Positions 9,318 through 18,473 are shown, counted from the first letter of the stretch. The stretch is 37,616 bases of DNA from Phormidium tenue FACHB-886 (GCF_014764505.1 NZ_JACXWX010000045.1:1-37616), one strand, 5' to 3'. Notes: generated by a model not told the origin, from the sequence alone. Numbers and translations are program-made.

Positions 9318-9346
9318 GGCATCACCTATGGGGTGATGCCTTTTTT
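9318..9346 (+). terminator. Rho-independent terminator after DUF928
   Basis: Perfect 9-bp stem (GGCATCACC with GGTGATGCC), 5-nt loop, then six T. It closes the sigma-DUF1822-CHAT-DUF928 operon before the second peptidoglycan-binding gene. Confidence 0.9.
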
Positions 9347-9373
9347 CAAGCTCGCTCAAATTTTTTCTAGCGC

Positions 9374-9398
9374 GCATAAACCCAAAATGCTGCCCGCA
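9374..9398 (+). promoter_or_regulatory. Shared upstream element, copy C
   Basis: GCATAA, 12 nt beginning ACCC, then GCCCGCA. It lies 117 nt before the peptidoglycan-binding start at 9516 and just after the DUF928 terminator. It matches copies A (3417-3440) and B (16811-16835). Confidence 0.6.
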
Positions 9399-9515
9399 AG
9401 AGTATTCAGAGGATGAAATTCAAAGCTTCCGAAACTGGAGAACGCCTCTGAATCGGAGCAATGTAAAAATTCAGTCACTTTTTGATTCAATTCACCTAAA
9501 TTAGGAGCAACCCCC

Positions 9516-10016
9516 ATGACCGCATTTCAATCTACTACGATCTTAAAGAAAGGCTCTCAAGGCATCGAGGTCAAGCGTTTGCAGGCAAAACTAAACGCCT
9601 GGCTCAGAAGTAAACAGCAACCCCCTGTCCTGGTTGAAGATGGGATTTTTGGGGCAGCCACCGAAGGAATTGTTAAATATTTCCAGTGCCACCATTTCTT
9701 GGAAATCGATGGAGTGGTGGGTGCTACAACCCAGGCTTGCCTTGAGCGAGGGGTGTCTAGCTTGCCCACGCTAAAGCAAGGAGACACAGGTCCTCTCGTT
9801 CGGCGTCTTCAGAGCGTGCTTGAGATTTATGGCATCAAGGTTGGTGTAGATGGCATCTATGGGGCTAAGACTCGTGCGGCTGTCATGCGATTTCAGAACG
9901 ATTTCCATCTCTTCGATCCCAATGGCAATGCAACGGGTGAAGTAAATCTCGTCATCTGGAAGAAGCTAGCTGAGGAACCTGTAGCGATGGCTTGTGGTCC
10001 TCTCCACCGCCGCTAA
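9516..10016 (+). CDS. Two-domain peptidoglycan-binding (PG_binding_1) protein, paralogue 2
   Basis: 166 residues with two PG_binding_1 domains (about 8-80 and 84-150), showing LKKGSQGIEVKRLQ, DGIFGAATEGIVKYFQ, and LKQGDTGPLVRRLQ with DGIYGAKTRAAVMRFQ. It binds peptidoglycan by family. No catalytic domain or signal peptide is seen. ATG start is supported by AGGAGCAA about 8 nt upstream. It has its own transcription unit, between the terminator at 9318 and the hairpin at 10155. It is a paralogue of the gene at 2871-3347; together they bracket the sigma/DUF1822/CHAT/DUF928 operon. Confidence 0.9.
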   Translation: MTAFQSTTILKKGSQGIEVKRLQAKLNAWLRSKQQPPVLVEDGIFGAATEGIVKYFQCHHFLEIDGVVGATTQACLERGVSSLPTLKQGDTGPLVRRLQSVLEIYGIKVGVDGIYGAKTRAAVMRFQNDFHLFDPNGNATGEVNLVIWKKLAEEPVAMACGPLHRR

Positions 10017-10327
10017 TCATTGAATTGGTAGCCCTATCATGTTTTTGTAAGTTCTCAAAAAATATAGGCTTCATACCGCTACCCTTTGACTTTCTGGTTT
10101 ACTGACAAAATCACCTTCCATTGCAACGTACAGCCCTTCGCATCGCCATGCAGCAATTTCTAGCCAAACCGTGCGGTTTGGCTAGAAATTTTTGGAAAGA
10201 AATTGTTCTTTGCGAGTCATTTTAAGAAGAGATGATTGAACAAAAATAGAGTTTCTTTGAAGCGAAGGATAAAGATTTACCAATAGGCTAAAGTTTTATC
10301 AATATTTGTCGTTCCTTCTAAATCGCG
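10017..10327 (+). other. Intergenic region before the FHA-type gene
   Basis: About 310 bp. It holds the strong terminator hairpin at 10155-10194, then about 130 bp of AT-rich DNA that must carry the promoter of the FHA-type gene. I found no copy of the GCATAA/GCCCGCA element here and no clear SD before ATG 10328. Confidence 0.6.
10155..10194 (+). terminator. Terminator after peptidoglycan-binding paralogue 2
   Basis: Perfect 16-bp stem (10155-10170 with 10175-10190), loop GTGC, with a short T-run at the end. Strong intrinsic terminator; it may work in both directions. Confidence 0.85.
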
Positions 10328-13300
10328 ATGTTTCGTCTTGGTTTCCGGAATTTTCGATCGCCCTCCCTTCTACTGTTACTAACAGGAGCCATTACCCTGC
10401 TCTGCCAACCTTTTACTTCTGCCCAAATCATCCCCGATCGCAGCTTACCCAATGAGCAATCGACCGTGCAGCGCAATATTTCGGTGAATGGGCAGACGAG
10501 CGATCGCATTGATGGAGGCGCAAGACGAGGCGAAAATTTGTTTCACAGTTTTTCCGAATTTAACGTGGACGATGGACAACGAGTATATTTTGCTAATCCG
10601 GAAGGAGTCGATCGCATCTTCAGCCGAGTCACCGGAACCAGCCGCTCCGATATTTTGGGAACGCTGGGGGTTTTGGGCAATGCCGATCTATTTCTCTTGA
10701 ATCCCAATGGTATTTTGTTTGGGCCAAATGCCCAGTTGGATATCCGGGGGTCGTTTCTAGCAACCACAGCAAACCGTCTGACGTTCTCAGATGGTAGCCT
10801 GTTCGCTGCCGTTGATCCGCAAGCGCCACCTCTATTAACGATCGGTGTTCCGCTAGGCTTGCAGTATGGCACAAATCCCCAAGCAGAAATTGCCAACGTT
10901 GGACGGTTAACCGTGGGGCAAAATTTAACGCTGGCAGCAGGCAATTTAGATCTACAAGGACAGCTCCGGGCAGGCAGAAACTTATCGCTACAGGCGCAGA
11001 ACACGGTACGGATTCGTGGCGAAGCAGCCACTCCATTTTTGGCACGATCGATCGGCGATCTCACCATCCAAGGGCATCAAGGCATCGATATTTTTGCCCT
11101 CAATTCTCTCCAGCCCGCACTACAAAGCGGAGGCGATCTCAGCCTGATCAGTGATGGGCGCATTTCATTGGATGCCCATGTAGCGAGCGGAGGCAATTTT
11201 GCCGTTCGCACTTTAGCTGGCGATCGGGGCAGTTTCGTCAGCCTGGTTGACCCAGTGTTTACAGTCGGGGGCAACTATAGCATCGGCGATTATACAGGAC
11301 CTTCTTTGCAAGTGGTTGCAGGTGGGAATATTGACTATGGCGCTGTGGTAGTTAACAGCATTGATCCGGCAGTAGACCCTGACCAGCCAGCCTTCCTATT
11401 AACAGCAGGCGGCAGCATCACTGGAGGCGATGTATCGACCACCGTTCCAACGGGTAGATTGCGGGTTGAGTTTGAAGGCGCAGGAGATATCAGCACTCAG
11501 GCAATCACGACGCAGGGAGGAGCGATCTCCTTGACCAGTAGAGCGGGCAGCATCACGACCAACGGCGCAGCGCTAAACACGACCAACGGCATGAATGATG
11601 GGGGAACGATCGCGCTCAATGCCTTTGGCAATATCAACATAGGGGATGCTTACACATTTGCTTGTGCAGGGGTGATCTTCTGCGGCAATACTGATGCCAA
11701 TGCTGGTAATGGGGGAGATATCCGCCTTGCAGCAACCACAGGCGATATCACAACGGGTGCGCTCGACTCCAAATCCTACTCAAACTTGTTTACGAGTGGA
11801 AACGGTGGAGCAATTAGCTTAGCGGCTCCCAATGGCAGCATTACCATATTCAGCCTCTTCACGGGTGCCGACTCTGATACGGCTTCTGCTGGAAATGGCG
11901 GAACCGTCAACATTACAGCAAGGGGAGATATTGCCCTCAATAACTACCTATTCTCTTCTTCGATTGGAGCAGATTTTGGCTTTGCTTCTGCCGGAAATGG
12001 GGGTGAGATTAATGTAACGACGACGAACGGAAATATCACTGCCAGGCTTCTGGACTCTTCCTCAGCTGCTTATCGCTCCGGTCAGGGCGGCAGGATTCGT
12101 TTGGCTGCCCCCAACGACAGCATTGGCGTTGATGAACTTCTCTCTTTCTCTCGCGGCGGTGCCTCTGCCGGAGATGCTGGCGCGATCGATCTAGCTGCAA
12201 ACAACGATATCCGGGTTGGTTTAGATGGCGATCTCAGTTTTTTAATTGCTTCCTCAGAGGCGAGCGCAGAAGATGTTGCCACTGCGGGTAACGGGGGTGC
12301 AGTTTCTATGACATCATCTAACGGCAATATTAACGTCACTACGAGTTCATCTAGCATTATCTCTAGTGCGAATTCGCAGTTTGCTTCAGCGTCCTCTGGT
12401 AATGGCGGCGAGGTTCGTCTGCGTGCTGACAACGGAAGCATTCACTTTAGTTCTTTCAATTCCTCTACGGCTGCATTTGGGCAGCCGAATTCTTTGGCGG
12501 GCAATGGTGGTGCAATTACGCTGAGTGCTGGCAATGATATTAACGGTGAGGCTTTGCGCTCTAATGCTTCATCGGGTGAGGGCGGAAAGATTCGAGTCAC
12601 AGCAAATCAAGACATTACGATTCGTAATTTAAATACGAGCACTTTCGCAGATAGTTTGGCAGGCAACGCTGGGGAGATTGAGGTGACTAGTCTCAATGGC
12701 AATATCGCGGCAATCGATATGAATATCTTTGCGAATTCTTCTTCTCCATTTTCTGCCAGTAATGGTGGCAATATTCGTCTCTCTGCTCCCAATGGTAGTA
12801 TCACGGTCGATCGCATCTTTGCTTTTTCGCAGTCACGGACTGCTGTGCTTGCCCCCGGCGGGCGCGGCGGTTCAATTAACCTGAACGCTAGAGGGGACAT
12901 TCGGTTTAATGAACTGAATTCAGTCGGTCAATTGGGATCGGGAAACATTACCTTGACAACTCGAAGTGACATCGCAGCCGGAAACATCACCAGCGACACG
13001 TTTGGCGCTGGGCGTGGCGGCAACATCCAGCTCACAACGCAGGCGATCTCTCTAGCAAATGGCGCTCAAATTTCTGCCTCAACCCACAGCAGCGGGCAGG
13101 GCGGAAATATTACCATCAATGCGGCTTCTCTTGACCTAAGTGGCATTCGAACTCCTGCGCCGGGAGCTATTCCTGATTTGCCGGTTCCAGGTGGGATCGC
13201 TATTGTACCCACTACCACTGCTCTGGACTTGGGTGGATATGTTCCTGTTGAAGATGCCTCACGGTTATTTAATGTAGACTTTCTCAATAGCGTTCGATTT

Positions 13301-15601
13301 CCCAGCGGAGTATTTACACAAACAACGGTCGGTTCCACTGGAGACGCAGGCAACATTCGCATCAATGCTGAACGGCTGACAATCGCTGATGGTGCCGCGA
13401 TCGCTGCCACAACCTTTGGAACGGGCAACGGTGGAAACGTCCGTGTTGATGCCAGTCAACTGCAGATTGCCAATGGTTCAATTCTCAGCGGGGTTGCACC
13501 TAGCTCGTCGGGAAATAGCGGCACGATCGCCCTTCAAACCGGAGCGCTCTCCATCCAAGAGGGAGGCGTGGTGCAAACGCAAACGCTGGGACGAGGTGAT
13601 GCCGGACAAATTTCGATTCGGGCAGACGATGCTCTTTCTATGTCCGGTTCAGGTAGCCGAATCTCGACTCAAGTGTCTCCTGGAGCAGTGGGAGCAGGCG
13701 GAGCGTTAAACATCCGAGCGGACAGGCTGACGTTGAGCGATCAAGCCCAAATTAGCGCAGCGACAAGCGGACAAGGCAACGCAGGCAGGATTACGGCTCA
13801 GATCAATGGTGCGGTTAGATTATCAGGACGAGCGGCAATCTTAAGCTCCGTCAATTCTGGAGCAGCCGGAAGCGGCAACACAATTGATATTCGAGCAGAG
13901 ACGATCGCCTTGCAGAACGGGGCTCAGCTGGGAGCTAGCACAGCGGCTCAAGGCAATGCTGGTACTGTAAGGATCAGAGCCAACCGTCTGGATATGACAC
14001 AGGGTGGGCAAATTCTCTCCTCTACAAGCAGCAGAGGCAATGCCAGAAATATTGAATTGAGTGTGCTAGATGAAATCAACCTGAGTGGAAATAATACCGG
14101 GTTGTTTGCCAACACGGAGCCAAACTCTACCGGGCGAGGCGGCAATATCACTATTGCCACAGAACAGCTGGATGTTCAAGACCAAGCCGAGATCGCAGTC
14201 AACAGCTTGGGCACCGGACGAGCAGGCAATGTTGCAGTTACGGCATCTACGCTGCTGAGCAATCGCGGCAGAATCACAGCAGAAACTCTTTCTAGCCAGG
14301 GTGGAAATATCGATCTGCAGATTGCTGACAGGCTTGACCTGGACGATCGCAGCCTGATCTCCTCTTCCACGCAAGACGGAGAAGGCGGTCAATTAACCCT
14401 CAATGCGAACCAAGCTCCAACGCACGTCAACCTCGATCGCAGCAGCCGCATTACAACGGAAGCCACCGGCAGCGGCAGCGCAGGCGATCTCATTCTCAAT
14501 GCCAGTCAGCTCACTCTGCAGCGTCGTTCAAATATCTCCGCCTCTAATTTATCCAGTCGAACAGGTGGAACCATTCGGCTACGCGGTTTAGATGCCTTAC
14601 AGCTCAATAACAGCGATATCTCTGCCACCACCCAAACCGGGCGAGCAGGCAACCTGATCGTCAATGCAGCCAATGGAACAGTGCAGCTCCAGAACCAAGC
14701 CGGGCTCTCTGTGGAAGCAACGGACGGAGGAACTGCTGGCAGCTTGAGGATCACAGCGGATCAGCTGACCGTTGACTCAGGGGCGATCGCATCTGTCAGA
14801 AGCCCCCGCGGACAAGCCGGCAATTTGACGATCAATGCCAGTACCGTTGCGCTAAATCAAGGCGAGTTAAATGCTGAAACTGGATCTCCACGCAACAGCA
14901 GCCCACGCGAACGGCGAGATGGAGCCATCCTCCAATTACAGGGGCTAGACTTGCTTATCTTGCAAAACCGCAGTTCAATCTCAGCGCTTGCAACAGGCAG
15001 CGCAAATGGAGGAAACATCACGCTCAACGCCGACGATGGCTTCATTCTGGCAGTGCCTTCCGAAGATAGCGATATTATTGCAAGCGCTGAACAGGGCAAC
15101 GGTGGACAAATTGGCATCACCACACAAGGCGTGTTTGGGCTGGAAGTGAACCGCTCACCCATTCGCCTTTCCGGAAGTGAGATCAATGCCAGTTCCGAAG
15201 CAGGGATCAACGGCACCATTACAATTAATACACCTGACGTTACTATCCAGGAAACCCCTGAGCTCCCGACTGCTTTCAGTACTCCCCCGCTGGCTCAAGG
15301 TTGCCGATCGCCTGGAAGCCAAGGCAGCAGTTTCGTCAGCAGCGGCCGGGGCGGTTTACCTGCAAACCCAGCCGATCCGCTCACGCCTAACACGATTTGG
15401 CAAGATATTCAGACTGTTGTGGAAGGCACAAGAGAGCTAAACGAGCTACCTCCGATCCAGCCCTCAACCCGCTCTCTTATTGAAGCGCAAGGCTGGGCGA
15501 TCGATCGCAACGGAAAAGTTATTTTAACGGCACAGGCAGCAGCGGTTACTCCTAATGCAATTAGGACTGCAGAACTAGAGGAATGCGATCGTGAACGTTA
15601 A
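10328..15601 (+). CDS. Filamentous haemagglutinin-type (TpsA-like) exoprotein
   Basis: 1757-residue predicted surface or secreted beta-helix protein. The N-terminus has a signal peptide (hydrophobic LLLLLTGAITLL, cleavage near TSAQ) followed by a TPS (two-partner secretion) domain, about residues 35-160, with ENLFHSF, YFANPEGVDRI, LNPNGI and FGPNA. The rest is many degenerate repeats of GNGG-x-I-x-L-x-A-x-NG-x-I type, expected to form a right-handed parallel beta-helix. The last ~120 residues are non-repetitive, with GCRSPGSQG and RGGLPANPADPL, as in other cyanobacterial TpsA proteins. A TpsB/ShlB-type outer-membrane pore would normally export it, but none is in this window. It lies in the CHAT/DUF928 island, a usual neighbourhood for such genes. 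Confidence 0.93.
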   Translation: MFRLGFRNFRSPSLLLLLTGAITLLCQPFTSAQIIPDRSLPNEQSTVQRNISVNGQTSDRIDGGARRGENLFHSFSEFNVDDGQRVYFANPEGVDRIFSRVTGTSRSDILGTLGVLGNADLFLLNPNGILFGPNAQLDIRGSFLATTANRLTFSDGSLFAAVDPQAPPLLTIGVPLGLQYGTNPQAEIANVGRLTVGQNLTLAAGNLDLQGQLRAGRNLSLQAQNTVRIRGEAATPFLARSIGDLTIQGHQGIDIFALNSLQPALQSGGDLSLISDGRISLDAHVASGGNFAVRTLAGDRGSFVSLVDPVFTVGGNYSIGDYTGPSLQVVAGGNIDYGAVVVNSIDPAVDPDQPAFLLTAGGSITGGDVSTTVPTGRLRVEFEGAGDISTQAITTQGGAISLTSRAGSITTNGAALNTTNGMNDGGTIALNAFGNINIGDAYTFACAGVIFCGNTDANAGNGGDIRLAATTGDITTGALDSKSYSNLFTSGNGGAISLAAPNGSITIFSLFTGADSDTASAGNGGTVNITARGDIALNNYLFSSSIGADFGFASAGNGGEINVTTTNGNITARLLDSSSAAYRSGQGGRIRLAAPNDSIGVDELLSFSRGGASAGDAGAIDLAANNDIRVGLDGDLSFLIASSEASAEDVATAGNGGAVSMTSSNGNINVTTSSSSIISSANSQFASASSGNGGEVRLRADNGSIHFSSFNSSTAAFGQPNSLAGNGGAITLSAGNDINGEALRSNASSGEGGKIRVTANQDITIRNLNTSTFADSLAGNAGEIEVTSLNGNIAAIDMNIFANSSSPFSASNGGNIRLSAPNGSITVDRIFAFSQSRTAVLAPGGRGGSINLNARGDIRFNELNSVGQLGSGNITLTTRSDIAAGNITSDTFGAGRGGNIQLTTQAISLANGAQISASTHSSGQGGNITINAASLDLSGIRTPAPGAIPDLPVPGGIAIVPTTTALDLGGYVPVEDASRLFNVDFLNSVRFPSGVFTQTTVGSTGDAGNIRINAERLTIADGAAIAATTFGTGNGGNVRVDASQLQIANGSILSGVAPSSSGNSGTIALQTGALSIQEGGVVQTQTLGRGDAGQISIRADDALSMSGSGSRISTQVSPGAVGAGGALNIRADRLTLSDQAQISAATSGQGNAGRITAQINGAVRLSGRAAILSSVNSGAAGSGNTIDIRAETIALQNGAQLGASTAAQGNAGTVRIRANRLDMTQGGQILSSTSSRGNARNIELSVLDEINLSGNNTGLFANTEPNSTGRGGNITIATEQLDVQDQAEIAVNSLGTGRAGNVAVTASTLLSNRGRITAETLSSQGGNIDLQIADRLDLDDRSLISSSTQDGEGGQLTLNANQAPTHVNLDRSSRITTEATGSGSAGDLILNASQLTLQRRSNISASNLSSRTGGTIRLRGLDALQLNNSDISATTQTGRAGNLIVNAANGTVQLQNQAGLSVEATDGGTAGSLRITADQLTVDSGAIASVRSPRGQAGNLTINASTVALNQGELNAETGSPRNSSPRERRDGAILQLQGLDLLILQNRSSISALATGSANGGNITLNADDGFILAVPSEDSDIIASAEQGNGGQIGITTQGVFGLEVNRSPIRLSGSEINASSEAGINGTITINTPDVTIQETPELPTAFSTPPLAQGCRSPGSQGSSFVSSGRGGLPANPADPLTPNTIWQDIQTVVEGTRELNELPPIQPSTRSLIEAQGWAIDRNGKVILTAQAAAVTPNAIRTAELEECDRER

Positions 15602-15617
15602 TAAACACCAAAGGTTC

Positions 15618-15642
15618 GTAGGGTGGGTACTGCCCACCCTAC
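15618..15642. repeat. Dispersed palindromic repeat GTAGGGTGGGYAC, copy 1
   Basis: Near-perfect palindrome with arms GTAGGGTGGG and CCCACCCTAC, 17 bp after the FHA-type stop. A second copy is at 19689-19713. This resembles a short dispersed palindrome common in cyanobacterial genomes; here it may also act as a terminator-like hairpin. Confidence 0.75.
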
Positions 15643-15662
15643 CCAGCGTACCGTGAGCTTCG

Positions 15663-16673
15663 TTAGAAGGGCGAAGCAGCAATGATAATATCTGCAGCAC
15701 TTAAAGCAGGGTTATTCGCAAAGCTTGCAATCTGCTTTCGTCCGCTTGGACCAATACCATCAGCATCATAAAGCAACGCGCCTCTTCCCTGATCGTAGAT
15801 GAATCGATCGTTAAGGTCTTTGGCTCTCGTGCCTCTGACAAACTGGCTAGAACTGAGGTTGCCTTCCCTCAGATTCCCTCTCAAATCGAGTGGAGAAATG
15901 ACAATCTTGTCGCCTTCAGCAGAGGAAAAGTCAGTAATTTGGTCGACGCCACGGCGGTAGAGAACAAAACGATCGGCTCCCCCACCGCCTGTTAAACTAT
16001 CTAATCCAGCACCTCCAGCTAGGGTGTTTTGACTTGCGTTACCAGTGAGAATATCGCTTCCCTGGCTGCCAACGATATTCTCAACGCCCAATAAAGTATC
16101 GCTTGCAGGTAATCCGCCAGAGAAAACGGTAGTTCCCTGATTGAGATCTACAGTCACTCCCACAGCCAGGAGATCATAGGAGACAGTGTCATTTCCCTCT
16201 CCACCGTCGATCGCATTGGAACCGAGTCCCCCCTTCAGCAGATCATTCCCTGCTCCACCAAACAGCGAGTCATTGCCATCTCCACCATCTAAAATGTCGT
16301 TTCCTGCCAGTCCATACAATTCATCGTTGCCGCCGCCACCCTGAATTACGTTATCAATATTACTGGCAACAACAACGTCATTGAACTGGCTGCCAGTAAT
16401 GTTTTCGACATTATCAAAGATGCCCTCAAACCCTGTACCAAAATACGAAAAGGAGTCAGCACCCATATAGGCAACCTCGACTCCGCTGGTATAGGCAGCA
16501 AAAGTTACTGTATCAATGCCCTCTCCACCGTTGATAATATCAATGCCGCCGCCGCCATTAATTAGATCATTTCCGCCTTCGCCATTTATTTCTTCGTTTC
16601 CAGATCCGCCAAAGAGGCTATCGTTTCCGTTTGTTCCTTGGATCTTTTTGAATTCGCCAACGAATGAACTCAT
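15663..16673 (-). CDS. RTX (haemolysin-type calcium-binding repeat) protein
   Basis: 336 residues, rich in RTX nonapeptides of GG-x-GND-x-L type in blocks at about residues 12-55, 108-165 and 205-235. These bind calcium and fold outside the cell. The last ~100 residues are repeat-free (DRFVLYRRGVDQITDF, FIYDQGRGALLYDADG), as expected of a C-terminal type I secretion signal region. No N-terminal signal peptide, consistent with type I export. No catalytic domain, so it may be a structural surface protein. GGAG SD before ATG. It has the same upstream element as the two peptidoglycan-binding genes. No ABC/MFP exporter is in the window. Confidence 0.9.
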   Translation of the reverse strand: MSSFVGEFKKIQGTNGNDSLFGGSGNEEINGEGGNDLINGGGGIDIINGGEGIDTVTFAAYTSGVEVAYMGADSFSYFGTGFEGIFDNVENITGSQFNDVVVASNIDNVIQGGGGNDELYGLAGNDILDGGDGNDSLFGGAGNDLLKGGLGSNAIDGGEGNDTVSYDLLAVGVTVDLNQGTTVFSGGLPASDTLLGVENIVGSQGSDILTGNASQNTLAGGAGLDSLTGGGGADRFVLYRRGVDQITDFSSAEGDKIVISPLDLRGNLREGNLSSSQFVRGTRAKDLNDRFIYDQGRGALLYDADGIGPSGRKQIASFANNPALSAADIIIAASPF

Positions 16674-16810
16674 GATGTTGCTCCGATTAATAAATATGAA
16701 TGCTGTCTACGTGCCCAATTTTGAAATGATGAAGTTACCCTTCAAGTGATGAGAGGATGATTAACTGCAGCAGGGTTTGGCGCCTGCCGTGTAGCTTCTT
16801 ATTAGAAGCA

Positions 16811-16835
16811 TGCGGGCGAGTTTTAGAGATTATGC
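16811..16835 (-). promoter_or_regulatory. Shared upstream element, copy B
   Basis: On the minus strand: GCATAA, 12 nt beginning TCTC, then GCCCGCA, 137 nt upstream of the RTX start at 16673. It matches copies A and C in both half-sites and spacing. Confidence 0.6.
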
Positions 16836-16987
16836 AGCCGTCGAAAGGCTATAGCTTATAAGAAATGAAGGGACGGGTGGCAACAGCGTCCAAATCTGCG
16901 GTTCGCCTGCTCGTGGCGATATCCAGCAGCAGAAAATACTATGACGCCACAGATTTTCTCACTATGCATGAGGTTACGCAAAAATTT

Positions 16988-17037
16988 GTTTGAGACGACA
17001 GGATAACCAAAAGCTCAGTGGAGGCGCGTCTCAAAAC
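16988..17037 (-). terminator. Possible terminator of the MFS gene
   Basis: Inverted repeat GTTTGAGACG / CGTCTCAAA with a ~29-nt loop, followed on the minus strand by AAATTTTTG. It lies just beyond the MFS stop. The long loop makes this a weak call. Confidence 0.35.
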
Positions 17038-17068
17038 AATCATGTCAATAGATTAGGCTGAAGCAGAA

Positions 17069-18271
17069 CTATCGCCACCGCCACACGACGAGAAGTGTAA
17101 CAAACGCTAAACCCAACATGAATCCCGCCGCCCAGCCATAAGCACCTGCAAGTCCTACCGCTCGGCTCAAAGGTTGGCTGATAAACGGAGACAAAAACTG
17201 ACCCAAGAAAAACGAAGTCGTGATACCGCTAACAACTGTTCCACGCGAGGCTTCTGGCGCACTTGAAGTCAAACAAAGATTCATGTTTGGCATTAATAGC
17301 CCCAATCCTATTCCAGCAGTAACCAACCCCACCAACACAATCCCATAGCTTCCCGTCGAGCTAATGATTCCATAGCCCAGTGCCATATTGACAAAAGCAA
17401 TACCGTAGATCGCCATAAAGCTTAAATGAGCTTTAATTCGACGGTACAAAATAGAGCTAATTGCAGAAAACAAAGAAAGCAGCGCGATCGCAAACCCCTC
17501 TTGAGCCGCAGTCGTATTTGCAACTTGGCTGAGATAGAACGGCATCTGCACAGGGATAAAGTAAAACACGATCTGCGTGATAAGGGCAATGCCATAGGTC
17601 AAAGCAACAAGCTGAAACGGAAACGGCTGAGACTCAGCAGCACCCTCGCTGGAAGCACTGGAGTTGGGTTGCTGGCGTGCTGGTTCTGGTAGCGACAGCA
17701 GAGCAAACGGAACCAACGCCAATGCCAGCAGATAAATCAGAAAGGGTAAGCGCCAACTAACATCAGCCAAGAAGCCACCAACCGTCAGAAATACCACACC
17801 CCCCAACCCCATAAAACCTGCCTGCAGCCCCAAAAACTGGGCGCGAGTCGCTCCAGTGTAATAGTCAGCAATTAATGTGGTCGCGATCGTCATGATGCCT
17901 GCCACACTCACACCCAAAAACGCCCGGCTCACTAATAGCCAAGTCAAATCATTTAGCAAAAATCCCAAACTGCCCGCTATTCCATAAAGACACAGCGACA
18001 CCAAAAGGAGCGGCTTACGCCCCAGTCGATCGATCACAATGCCAACAAGAGGCGCACCAAGGGCAATGAAGAGAGCAGGCAAAGTCAAAGCTAACCTGAC
18101 CAAATAGTCTGCATTAGGCACTGCAGCAAAATGTTCTCGCATGGCTGGCAGTGATGGCGCGATCGTTGCTCCCGCCATCACCGTGAGGGTGCTGATCATC
18201 ATTAGTGCCCCCTGAGCGAACCGTGAATTCGCATCCAAAGATCGCTCAGCGGTCGGTAGTCTTCTCGCCAT
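17069..18271 (-). CDS. MFS transporter (drug-efflux type)
   Basis: 400-residue inner-membrane protein with about 12 hydrophobic helices. MFS motif A is visible between helices 2 and 3 (GIVIDRLGRKPLLL, about residues 77-90). A polar loop near residues 200-215 (ARQQPNSSASSEGAAESQ) fits the central cytoplasmic loop between the two six-helix halves. It is probably a proton-coupled exporter of small molecules; substrate cannot be told. The ATG is preceded by AAGGAAGTGAGG. Its neighbours are RTX genes, with no functional link evident. Confidence 0.88.
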   Translation of the reverse strand: MARRLPTAERSLDANSRFAQGALMMISTLTVMAGATIAPSLPAMREHFAAVPNADYLVRLALTLPALFIALGAPLVGIVIDRLGRKPLLLVSLCLYGIAGSLGFLLNDLTWLLVSRAFLGVSVAGIMTIATTLIADYYTGATRAQFLGLQAGFMGLGGVVFLTVGGFLADVSWRLPFLIYLLALALVPFALLSLPEPARQQPNSSASSEGAAESQPFPFQLVALTYGIALITQIVFYFIPVQMPFYLSQVANTTAAQEGFAIALLSLFSAISSILYRRIKAHLSFMAIYGIAFVNMALGYGIISSTGSYGIVLVGLVTAGIGLGLLMPNMNLCLTSSAPEASRGTVVSGITTSFFLGQFLSPFISQPLSRAVGLAGAYGWAAGFMLGLAFVTLLVVWRWR

Positions 18272-18473
18272 TTTGCCTCACTTCCTTAAAGAATTTCAGC
18301 CAACGCCAGTCACTCCCCTAGCATCCCCCCTGACGCGATTTGGCGCAAGAAATTTTAGAAAGTATCAGCTCATCAGTCAATGTTCAAAAGAATCATAGCT
18401 CTTATCACTTTGTCTCCCCGCTAACAAACCTTCCACCTTAATAGGTGCAAATCGATCCATTCACGTTAAATAA

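Larger units (their letters stand above)
16674..17068 (-). other. Upstream region of RTX gene 1
   Basis: About 395 bp holding the shared element copy B (16811-16835), a small inverted repeat GCTTCT/AGAAGC just on its gene-proximal side (16794-16809), and a 9-bp inverted repeat 16988-16996/17027-17036 that could end the MFS transcript. No ORF seen. Confidence 0.5.

Noticed and set aside
10543-11067. Long antisense ORFs within the FHA-type gene (here and at 12082-12441, 13066-13428, 14857-15219)
   Set aside because: They arise from the repeated GC-rich codon pattern of the beta-helix repeats; no starts with ribosome binding sites and no recognisable domains.
11700-12800. Repeated GGNAAYGGNGG-like motifs, considered as a CRISPR-like array
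   Set aside because: Period and sequence vary and stay in frame; they encode the GNGG repeats of the exoprotein.
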